Shown piece after piece: positions 57,269 through 64,000 of a stretch of 64,000 nucleotides of DNA. The DNA lies in contig NZ_OUMZ01000007.1 of the NCBI RefSeq assembly GCF_900327775.1, forward strand, positions 124,115 through 188,114, written 5' to 3'. Position numbers and translations under genes: made by a program. Position 1 is the stretch's first letter; each line of letters opens with the position of its first letter. The stretch comes from Roseovarius sp. EL26 (lineage in GTDB: Bacteria; Pseudomonadota; Alphaproteobacteria; Rhodobacterales; Rhodobacteraceae). The notes below the pieces were generated by a model that did no database searches, had not been told where the DNA came from, and saw only the letters and a program-made list of their open reading frames with translations.

Positions 57269-58879
57269 TTACCCTTCGAACCACCAGCGGCTGGCGGCGC
57301 GGCCACCATCCATTGACCAGCTTCCAGCGAGCTGACCGATGTGCTGCACGTTCTTACGGCGGCCCGACACGAAGTTCGGGAAATATGGCAAAACAGTCCC
57401 ACCATCGTCACGCATCAACATGCCCATTTCGTGGTACATCTCTGCGCGTTTGGCATCGTCCAGTTCACCTTTTGCTTGGGTCAGCACTTCATTAAAGCGC
57501 TCGTTCTCCCAATGGGTCTCGTTCCATGGTGCACCTTTCTTGTAGGTCAGGCTGTACATCACATCGGGCGTTGGGCGTGCGCCCCATGTCACCATGCAAA
57601 ACGGTTTTTTGAGCCAGACATCCGACCAATAACCATCGTTTGGTTCGCGCACGACATTGATGTTGATACCCGCCGCCTTGGCTTGCTCAGCATAAAGAAC
57701 CATCGCGTCCACTGCACCGGTCGTGATGGATTCGGCGGTCGAGACGTTGATCGGCTGATCGCCTAAACCGGTCTTCTTCCACAACGCCGCGGCCTGATCC
57801 GGATCATACTGCCGCTGCGGGATCTCTGACGGGAAATACGGCATCGATGGCGCATGGTGGAAGTCATTGCCGATTGTCGCCGCCCCAAAGGTGATTTTTT
57901 CAATGATCTCCTCCCGGTCGATGGCCAGCTTCAACGCCATACGGACATCATTGTTGTCAAACGGCGCCTGATCCACATGCATCGCCAGTGTGATGGCTTG
58001 CGCCGAGGAAACATTATCAACCAGTAGGTTCGGGTCGCGCTCTAGCAGGCCCATAGTTTTGTTTTCCAACAGGCTGACCGCGTCAACATCACCAGTCACC
58101 AGCGCGGTCTGACGCGCATTCGGATCGTTGATGTACAAGAACTGCACCTCATCGAAATAGGCGCCTTCACCGTGCCATCCGTCATGACGCACAAGGCGGG
58201 ACTGAACACCGGGTTCAAATTCAACCAACTTATACGGTCCGCTGCCATCAGCTGATTGCCAGTTCAGCGTCCCATCGGGATTGGCCGGGCAAATCGCCAT
58301 GTGATAATCCGGCATAATCCACGGCAGATCGGCATTTGGCGCCGTCAGCTTGATCACCACGGCGTGGTCACCATCCGCCACGATATCCGCCACATCTGTA
58401 AAGAACGCGGCCACAGCCGAGGTAGTGTTTTCCCCGCGGTGGTGGTTCAACGTGGCAATCACATCCTCAGATGTGACCTTCTTACCCGAATGGAATGTCG
58501 CGTCTTTATTGAGCTTAAACGTCCACTCTGTCGCGTCTGGCGAGGCCGACCATTCTGTCGCCAGATCGCCACCCAAGGATTGATCGGGGTTGATCATTGT
58601 CAGGTAAGACCGGAACGTTGGGGCCAGCGCAATATCGGCGAACGAGACGTACTTGCCGGGGTCATGCTGATCAGATGTGTTGCCATCATGCTGGCCAATG
58701 CGGAATAACCCGCCACGTTTGGGTTCCGCTTTGGCCGAGGTTGTCCAAAGGCCGGTCGCGGCGGATGCGGTCACGCCTGCCGCCATTGATGTGGACATAA
58801 ATGACCGCCGCGAAATCCTGCCCTCTTTGGCCGCTTCAGCCAGCCGGTCCATTAATATTGGGTTTGTCTTCGGTTTCAT
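57269..58879 (-). CDS. ABC transporter substrate-binding protein, family 5, Tat-exported
   Basis: 536 residues. The N-terminus has a twin-arginine signal (RISRRSFMSTSMAAGVTASA). The body follows the SBP_bac_5 pattern: LATEWSASPDATEWTFKLNK-DATFHSGKKVTSEDV, VRMALKLAIDREEII, and YAEQAKAAGININVV. It would bind a peptide, amine or other solute in the periplasm. No permease or ATPase gene adjoins it. It is divergent from the GlxA-type regulator. Confidence 0.88.
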   Translation of the reverse strand: MKPKTNPILMDRLAEAAKEGRISRRSFMSTSMAAGVTASAATGLWTTSAKAEPKRGGLFRIGQHDGNTSDQHDPGKYVSFADIALAPTFRSYLTMINPDQSLGGDLATEWSASPDATEWTFKLNKDATFHSGKKVTSEDVIATLNHHRGENTTSAVAAFFTDVADIVADGDHAVVIKLTAPNADLPWIMPDYHMAICPANPDGTLNWQSADGSGPYKLVEFEPGVQSRLVRHDGWHGEGAYFDEVQFLYINDPNARQTALVTGDVDAVSLLENKTMGLLERDPNLLVDNVSSAQAITLAMHVDQAPFDNNDVRMALKLAIDREEIIEKITFGAATIGNDFHHAPSMPYFPSEIPQRQYDPDQAAALWKKTGLGDQPINVSTAESITTGAVDAMVLYAEQAKAAGININVVREPNDGYWSDVWLKKPFCMVTWGARPTPDVMYSLTYKKGAPWNETHWENERFNEVLTQAKGELDDAKRAEMYHEMGMLMRDDGGTVLPYFPNFVSGRRKNVQHIGQLAGSWSMDGGRAASRWWFEG

Positions 58880-59081
58880 ATTTTTACTCCCTGATTTTTG
58901 TGGGCCCCAGAAACCGGCGGTCGGCGTGAACAGTCAAATGTATTTTCAAAACGCAGATTGCCGGGTTTCGGCCTGGGTGACATCCATCACCTTGACGGGG
59001 CCATGGATAAGAATAAGCATGGACTGCGCTCAATATTCAGGAATGAATTAGACTATTAGCGGAACAGGACGGACATATGTG

Positions 59082-60113
59082 ATGCCACTAGAGCCTAAAC
59101 CGGGATCTTTGCCTCCCTTCGCGCAGCATGGGGATTGGGACCCGGACTTGCGATTGGGGTTCATCCTGACGCCCGCTTTTACCATCCTGCCACTGGCCGG
59201 CTTCGTGGATGCAGTGCGCCATTCAGCCGATGATGCCGATCATAGCCGGCAGGTGTTTTGCCATTGGGAGGTGCTGTCGCATAATCTTGACCCAGTCACC
59301 TCCAGTGCGGGTCTGGCGATTACTCCGTGGAAGACTTTTCCAGAGGCCGGGCAATACGACTATCTTGTGGTCGTCGGTGGGTTATTGGATCAGCTCGATG
59401 ACATCCCCCCAGAGACATTGAAGTTTATTGAGACACAGCACAAAAACGGCGTCAAACTGATCGGCCTGTGTACCGGCAGCTTTGCTATCGCTAAATCGGG
59501 ATTGTTAGAAAACAAACGCGCAGCAGTACACGTTCACCACCGTATCGAATTTCTCGAGCGTTTCCCCAATTCCTTACCGGTTGAGAATGAGTTGTACGTT
59601 GTAGACGATGATATCATCACCTGTCCGGGTGGTACGGCGGCGATTGATCTCGCGGTTGAAATTCTCATCGAGCATTGCGGCAAATCACGCGGCATGAAGG
59701 GGCTGACCGCCTTGATTGTGGATGAGCACCGCTCAGCACATGAGGTGGGACGATTGCCCTATCAGGATCTCGAAGATTGCGGCAACTGGCGGGTGGCACA
59801 GGCAGTGAAAATCATGCGGCAAAAGCTGCGCGCCCCGGATACGACGCAGAAACTGGCGCAAATGCTCGGCTCTACCGTTCGCCAACTCAACCGTGCCTTC
59901 CAGGAACATGCCCATGCTGCGCCCCAAGAGGTCTGGCGCGATATGCGCCTGCAACACGCCCGCTGGCGGCTGATGAATTCGAAACGCACGGTCACCCAAA
60001 TCGCCCATGAATGTGGCTTTGCCGACAGCAGCCACTTTTCCCGCTGGTTTAAAATCCGGTTCGGTGAAACTCCAAAACAATACCGGAAACAGCGCCTTAC
60101 AAGGCAAAGATAA
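59082..60113 (+). CDS. GlxA-type AraC regulator with DJ-1/PfpI domain
   Basis: 343 residues from the ATG at 59082 (a GTG immediately before is alternative). The amidotransferase-like N-domain (20-200) has LIGLCTGSFAIAKSGLL with the nucleophile-elbow Cys. The AraC domain (230-340) has RQLNRAFQEHAHAAPQEVWR and ECGFADSSHFSRWFK. Relatives include regulators of betaine, carnitine and arginine use. It probably controls the divergent SBP and racemase genes. Confidence 0.88.
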   Translation: MPLEPKPGSLPPFAQHGDWDPDLRLGFILTPAFTILPLAGFVDAVRHSADDADHSRQVFCHWEVLSHNLDPVTSSAGLAITPWKTFPEAGQYDYLVVVGGLLDQLDDIPPETLKFIETQHKNGVKLIGLCTGSFAIAKSGLLENKRAAVHVHHRIEFLERFPNSLPVENELYVVDDDIITCPGGTAAIDLAVEILIEHCGKSRGMKGLTALIVDEHRSAHEVGRLPYQDLEDCGNWRVAQAVKIMRQKLRAPDTTQKLAQMLGSTVRQLNRAFQEHAHAAPQEVWRDMRLQHARWRLMNSKRTVTQIAHECGFADSSHFSRWFKIRFGETPKQYRKQRLTRQR

Positions 60114-60324
60114 TTATTCGCACTTAACACCAGTGCGCCTCTGCTCTCGGCGATCCTCCGCATTAATACAGTAAGCTGACACTTGTCATAGCAGGGACAA
60201 TGGCAACCACTTCCGCAATGCGTATCTCGACAGCCGAAGAGGCAGGTGAAATTGGAAATGTGCTTACATCAAAGCTGGGTTTTTTGTTAGCGTCTCCAAG
60301 AGCCAGATCAAGAAGGGACATACC

Positions 60325-60708
60325 ATGATCGTGAAACACCTCTCCGAGATCCTTGGAACCGATGCACATGTGGTCGGTGAAACATTCGAAAGCCGCCGTA
60401 TTCTATTGGCGTCCGATGGGCTTGGGTATTCATTGCATGACACATTTATCAAAGCCGGGACTGAGCAACACCTGCATTACAAAAACCATGCCGAATCAAA
60501 TTATTGCTTTGAAGGGGAGGGCGAAGTTGAAAACGTCGCCACAGGCGAGGTGTTCGTGCTTAAGCCCGGCTCGATCTATGTTCTGAATCATCACGAGGCG
60601 CATATCCTGCGCGCCCGAACCGATATGCGTCTTGTCTGCGTATTCACTCCGGCGCTGACAGGGCAAGAAGTCCATGACAAAGACGGAAGTTACGCCGCGC
60701 CAGAATAG
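60325..60708 (+). CDS. ectoine synthase (EctC)-like cupin, solitary
   Basis: 127 residues: MIVKHLSEILGTDAHVVGET, then HYKNHAESNYCFEGEGEVEN, FVLKPGSIYVLNHHEAHILR and RLVCVFTPALTGQEVHDKDG with SYA. These match EctC throughout, with the YC-x-EGEGEVE and CVFTP-x-LTGxEVH cores. EctC closes the ectoine ring. No ectA, ectB or ectD is near, so it may use imported precursor or serve another substrate. AAGGG lies upstream. Confidence 0.88.
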   Translation: MIVKHLSEILGTDAHVVGETFESRRILLASDGLGYSLHDTFIKAGTEQHLHYKNHAESNYCFEGEGEVENVATGEVFVLKPGSIYVLNHHEAHILRARTDMRLVCVFTPALTGQEVHDKDGSYAAPE

Positions 60709-60823
60709 GTCTCTGCTATGCGATTTGTGCATGTCTGCTTTGTTGAAATTGCGTTGGTGAATCAAAGCTATATCACCTAAATGCGGCCTCAAGGCATAGT
60801 GCCGAAAATCAGGGCAAACAGTT
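60709..60823. other. intergenic after ectC-like gene
   Basis: Short gap with nothing recognised. Together with the following 320 bases it forms a 436-base stretch containing only a possible 47-codon ORF. Confidence 0.35.
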
Positions 60824-60967
60824 ATGACCACTCTTACCAAAACTCTCCCCGCGCTGGGCGTCATTTCTGCGGCGACGTTGATGATTGTTCGGTTGGCGAA
60901 GGCGGCGACACCGCCTCGTATCCCACATTGGACAGAATATCTGCGCGAGACACGCGACAACTCATAA
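60824..60967 (+). CDS. possible 47-residue membrane peptide
   Basis: ATG at 60824 with an AGGG upstream, ending TAA at 60965-60967. The N-terminal half, LTKTLPALGVISAATLMIV, resembles a membrane helix or signal; the rest is basic and polar. No known match. It may be spurious. Confidence 0.35.
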   Translation: MTTLTKTLPALGVISAATLMIVRLAKAATPPRIPHWTEYLRETRDNS

Positions 60968-61144
60968 GCAGACATCACGGGCGTGCGCTTTGGCTATAAG
61001 CTGAATGGTCAGCTTTGGTCTTGATCGCGCCCTCCATCCCGTCTATACGCGCCCGGTGACCTCACTGGGTCGCACACCTTTAATCAAGAAACGCCGCGTT
61101 TGCCCATCACGCTTCGGGGGCATATCCGGCAAAGGAGAAGCGAT

Positions 61145-61618
61145 ATGAAACTCAATGAACTGCGCGACAATCCTGGCGCAACCAAAAAACGCAAGCGCGT
61201 TGGCCGTGGTCCCGGCTCCGGCATGGGTAAAACTGCTGGCCGTGGTATCAAAGGTCAGAAATCCCGTTCGGGTGTATCCATCGGTGGATACGAAGGCGGC
61301 CAGATGCCCCTGTACCAACGTCTGCCAAAGCGTGGCTTCAACAAGCCAAACCGCAAGCAGTACGCTGTTATTAACCTGGGCCTGATCCAGAAATTCATCG
61401 ACGCCAAGAAAATCGACGCCAAAGCTGCGATCACTGAAGATGCGCTGCTGGAAAGCGGCCTGATCCGTCGCAAGCTGGACGGTGTTCGCGTTCTGGCCAA
61501 AGGCGAAGTGACATCGAAACTGAAGATCGAAGTGACCGGCGCGTCGAAATCAGCTGTTGAAGCAGTTGAAAAAGCAGGTGGCTCACTAACAGTCACAACC
61601 GCGCAGGCAGCCGAATAA
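61145..61618 (+). CDS. rplO: 50S ribosomal protein L15
   Basis: 157 residues from the ATG at 61145 with AAAGGAG upstream; the ATG at 61100 is less conserved. [40 protein letters not shown] and [14 protein letters not shown] identify L15. The spc operon resumes here, 21 kb after rpmD. Confidence 0.97.
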   Translation: MKLNELRDNPGATKKRKRVGRGPGSGMGKTAGRGIKGQKSRSGVSIGGYEGGQMPLYQRLPKRGFNKPNRKQYAVINLGLIQKFIDAKKIDAKAAITEDALLESGLIRRKLDGVRVLAKGEVTSKLKIEVTGASKSAVEAVEKAGGSLTVTTAQAAE

Positions 61619-61668
61619 AAACTTGTGAGCGGCGTGCGCGCCGCTTAGATAAACCCCAAGTTTTCCTT

Positions 61669-61709
61669 AAAACGCCGCCTGGGTCGGAAAACGACCTTAG
61701 GCGGCGTTT
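61669..61709 (+). promoter_or_regulatory. long perfect hairpin between rplO and secY
   Basis: Outer stem AAACGCCGCCT / AGGCGGCGTTT (11 bp), inner stem GGTCG / CGACC with GAAAA loop. A second, smaller hairpin (AGCGGCG/CGCCGCT) lies near 61628-61645. There is no U run after it. Partial termination or RNA processing before secY is likely. Confidence 0.6.
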
Positions 61710-61730
61710 GATTATGAAAGAGACCTATTC

Positions 61731-63095
61731 ATGGTATCTGCAGCAGAACAAATGGCGGCCAACACAAGCTGGTCCGCGCTTGGCAAAGCAACTGATCTCC
61801 GTAAACGCATCGTTTTCACCCTTATTGTACTGATCATCTATCGCTTGGGCACATACATCCCTGTGCCGGGTATTGATGGCCAAGCGCTGCGTGAATTCAT
61901 GGAAGAGGCGGCAACCGGCATTGGCGGCATCTTGTCGATGTTCACCGGTGGTGCCTTGGGCCGTATGGGGATTTTTGCGCTGGGCATTATGCCGTATATC
62001 TCTGCATCGATCATCATTCAGCTTCTGACCGCCATGGTTCCAGCATTGGAACAGCTTAAGAAAGAAGGCGAGCAGGGCCGCAAGAAGATCAACCAATACA
62101 CGCGCTTCGGTACTGTTGGTCTGGCCACGTTGCAATCCTACGGTCTCGCCGTCAGCATGCAATCGGGCGATCTGGTCACCAATCCGGGCTTCTTCTTTAT
62201 TGCCAGCTGCATGATCACACTGGTCGGTGGCACGATGTTCCTGATGTGGCTGGGTGAGCAAATCACCGCCCGCGGCATCGGTAACGGTATTTCCCTGATC
62301 ATCTTCGTTGGTATCATCGCCGAAGTGCCTGCCGCTCTGGCGCAATTCCTTGCCTCGGGTCGTTCTGGTGCGGTTAGCCCCGCCGTGATCATCAGTGTTT
62401 TGGTGATGATTGTTGCTGTGATTGCCTTTGTTGTGTTCATGGAACGCAGCCTGCGCAAGATCCACATTCAATACCCCCGCCGCCAGGTGGGCATGAAGGT
62501 CTATGATGGCGGCTCAAGCCACTTGCCGGTTAAAGTAAACCCAGCCGGTGTTATCCCAGCGATCTTTGCCAGCTCACTGCTACTGCTGCCGATCACCGTT
62601 AGCACCTTCTCGGGCAATCAATCTGGCGGTTTCATGTCGGTTGTTCTGGCCTACTTTGGCCCCGGTCAGCCGCTCTATCTGGCGTTCTTCACGCTGATGA
62701 TCGTGTTCTTCGCTTACTTCTATACCTTCAATGTGGCGTTCAAGCCTGATGATGTTGCGGATAACCTCAAAAACCAGAACGGTTTCATTCCGGGCATTCG
62801 CCCAGGCAAGAAAACCGCCGAATATCTGGAATATGTGGTCAACCGGGTTCTGGTCATCGGTGCGGCCTACCTTGCGGCAGTTTGTCTCTTACCTGAAATT
62901 ATGCGTAGCCAATTCCAAATTCCGTTTTACTTTGGTGGCACGTCGGTTCTTATTGTGGTCTCGGTCACAATGGATACAATCCAGCAAGTGCAATCGCACC
63001 TTCTGGCGCATCAATATGAGGGCCTGATCGAAAAATCACAATTGAGCGGCAAAGGTAAAAAGCGCGCTCGCAGAAAGGGAGCTGCTCGTCGATGA
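61731..63095 (+). CDS. secY: preprotein translocase subunit SecY
   Basis: 454 residues with ten membrane helices. [40 protein letters not shown], then [17 protein letters not shown] and the C-terminal [20 protein letters not shown] are family hallmarks. It forms the Sec channel. It overlaps adk by 4 bases. Confidence 0.98.
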   Translation: MVSAAEQMAANTSWSALGKATDLRKRIVFTLIVLIIYRLGTYIPVPGIDGQALREFMEEAATGIGGILSMFTGGALGRMGIFALGIMPYISASIIIQLLTAMVPALEQLKKEGEQGRKKINQYTRFGTVGLATLQSYGLAVSMQSGDLVTNPGFFFIASCMITLVGGTMFLMWLGEQITARGIGNGISLIIFVGIIAEVPAALAQFLASGRSGAVSPAVIISVLVMIVAVIAFVVFMERSLRKIHIQYPRRQVGMKVYDGGSSHLPVKVNPAGVIPAIFASSLLLLPITVSTFSGNQSGGFMSVVLAYFGPGQPLYLAFFTLMIVFFAYFYTFNVAFKPDDVADNLKNQNGFIPGIRPGKKTAEYLEYVVNRVLVIGAAYLAAVCLLPEIMRSQFQIPFYFGGTSVLIVVSVTMDTIQQVQSHLLAHQYEGLIEKSQLSGKGKKRARRKGAARR

Positions 63096-63736
63096 ACATC
63101 ATTCTTCTCGGACCACCGGGTGCCGGTAAAGGCACACAAGCACATATCTTGGTTGATGAACGCAACATGACCCAACTGTCTACTGGGGACATGTTACGCG
63201 AAGCCAAAGATAGCGGGACCGAGATGGGCAAAATTGTTGCCGATGTTATGGCGCGTGGCGATCTGGTCACCGATGAGATCGTGATCGGCCTGATCCGCGA
63301 AAAGCTACAAGGCGAAAAGGGTGGGGGCTTCATCTTTGATGGCTTCCCCCGCACGCTGCCACAGGCGGATGCTTTGGGCAAACTGCTGGAAGAATGCGGC
63401 GAAACACTCGATGCCGTGATTGAGATGCAAGTCGACGACAGCGCATTGGTCAGCCGCATCACCGCACGGTCAACCTGTGCAGGCTGTGGTGAAGTGTACA
63501 ACGACATAACCAAACCGATCCCAGCCGATGAAACCTGCACCAAATGCGGTCAGGCCAAAGGCTTTAACCGTCGCGCGGACGATAACGAGGACAGCCTCAA
63601 AAACCGCCTGATGGAATATTACAAAAAGACTTCACCACTGCTGGGCTATTACTATGCCAAAGGCATGCTGGAGTCGGTCAATGGTCTGGGCGAAATTGAC
63701 GAGGTGAAAGCCTCGATTTCTAACGCGCTTGGCTAA
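63092..63736 (+). CDS. adk: adenylate kinase
   Basis: 214 residues. P-loop [12 protein letters not shown], then [10 protein letters not shown] and [11 protein letters not shown]. The LID carries four cysteines (C129, C132, C149, C152), indicating a structural zinc site. It balances AMP, ADP and ATP. Confidence 0.97.
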   Translation: MNIILLGPPGAGKGTQAHILVDERNMTQLSTGDMLREAKDSGTEMGKIVADVMARGDLVTDEIVIGLIREKLQGEKGGGFIFDGFPRTLPQADALGKLLEECGETLDAVIEMQVDDSALVSRITARSTCAGCGEVYNDITKPIPADETCTKCGQAKGFNRRADDNEDSLKNRLMEYYKKTSPLLGYYYAKGMLESVNGLGEIDEVKASISNALG

Positions 63737-63744
63737 ATGATTCT

Positions 63745-63765
63745 GCGGGGTCTTGACGGCCCCGC
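63745..63765 (+). terminator. possible terminator after adk
   Basis: GCGGGG / CCCCGC hairpin with loop TCTTGACGG. The following run is weak (GATTTCCTC). It may attenuate rather than terminate before rpsM. Confidence 0.45.
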
Positions 63766-63785
63766 GATTTCCTCATAACCAGCGC

Positions 63786-63801
63786 TATCTCTATAGAGAT
63801 A
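63786..63801. promoter_or_regulatory. 16-bp perfect palindrome upstream of rpsM
   Basis: TATCTCTATAGAGATA is a perfect palindrome in the adk-rpsM gap. It could be a protein-binding site. Nothing else identifies it. Confidence 0.4.
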
Positions 63802-63939
63802 CGATTCTTTAACCGGGTCGCCCCCGGCGAGAATCGATCACCTGAATTCAGCTGCGGCCCGATGCTTAAACGCTTCGGGCTTACGTTGTGAAAAAAGGGT
63901 CTGGTACTACGGACCCGCAACGCAAAAGGAAAATGACAC

Positions 63940-64000
63940 TTGGCACGTATCGCCGGCGTTAACATCCCGACCCACAAACGGGTCCCGATCGCCCTGACTT
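63940..64000 (+). CDS. rpsM: 30S ribosomal protein S13, N-terminal part (cut by window end)
   Basis: Only about 20 codons are present: ARIAGVNIPTHKRVPIALT after the start. The start is TTG (63940-63942), with AAAGGA upstream at 9 bases; the nearby ATG at 63933 is out of frame. S13 contacts S19 and P-site tRNA. It is the next usual spc gene after secY and adk. Confidence 0.92.
   Translation, partial: MARIAGVNIPTHKRVPIALT

Noticed and set aside
61725..62471. 248-codon minus-strand frame opposite secY
   Set aside because: His/Asp/Gln-rich nonsense composition typical of the antisense of a membrane-protein gene.

Overview
This window looks like a chromosomal segment of an alphaproteobacterium of the order Rhodobacterales (Roseobacter group). 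The basis is the C1-A72 initiator tRNA of alphaproteobacterial type, the pduO / twin-TM / etfB / etfA order, a DUF6473 protein, the rpsA-ihfB-lapA-trpF-trpB order, and ribosomal proteins of alphaproteobacterial type. Assignment to genus is not possible from reading alone. The first and last genes are cut by the window: a class II aldolase at the left and rpsM at the right.

Layout. 1-4.2 kb: aldolase end, azlCD amino-acid exporter with a divergent XRE-cupin regulator, a small heat shock protein, oxyR, and initiator tRNA-fMet. 4.2-11.5 kb: an accessory block. A decayed serine recombinase lies against the tRNA, followed by a Crp/Fnr-type regulator, two outer-membrane barrels, two secreted DUF3604 (PHP-like) putative metallohydrolases, and an IS6-type transposase remnant. 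11.8-24.4 kb: fatty-acid and redox genes (3-hydroxyacyl-CoA dehydrogenase, etfAB), cobalamin adenosyltransferase, a cytosine-deaminase-like enzyme, an SDR, an SH3 protein, parC, trmL, a P450 and a lipoprotein. 24.6-40 kb: tuf and most of the S10-spc ribosomal superoperon (rpsJ to rpmD). It is broken by a terminator-repeat-box region between rplW and rplB and by four foreign genes between rplP and rpmC. 40-61 kb: a 21-kb interruption of the spc operon. It holds trpB, trpF, lapA, ihfB, rpsA and cmk, all on the minus strand. Between rpsA and cmk sits an accessory group: an isopenicillin-N-synthase-like oxygenase, a GcvA-like regulator, a YHS protein, a triple-RidA fusion, ankyrin and bactofilin proteins, and a DUF3179 protein. 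Further on are a proline-racemase-family enzyme, an orphan solute-binding protein, a GlxA-type regulator and a solitary ectoine-synthase-like protein. 61-64 kb: the spc operon resumes with rplO, secY, adk and rpsM.

Points that most deserve attention are the DUF3604 block bounded by mobile-element debris, the single-chain triple RidA protein that lacks the canonical catalytic arginine, the split ribosomal superoperon with recurring GGGGCCT boxes at two restart points, a pair of palindromic interspersed repeats, and several well-formed operator-like palindromes. No CRISPR array, prophage or rRNA was seen.
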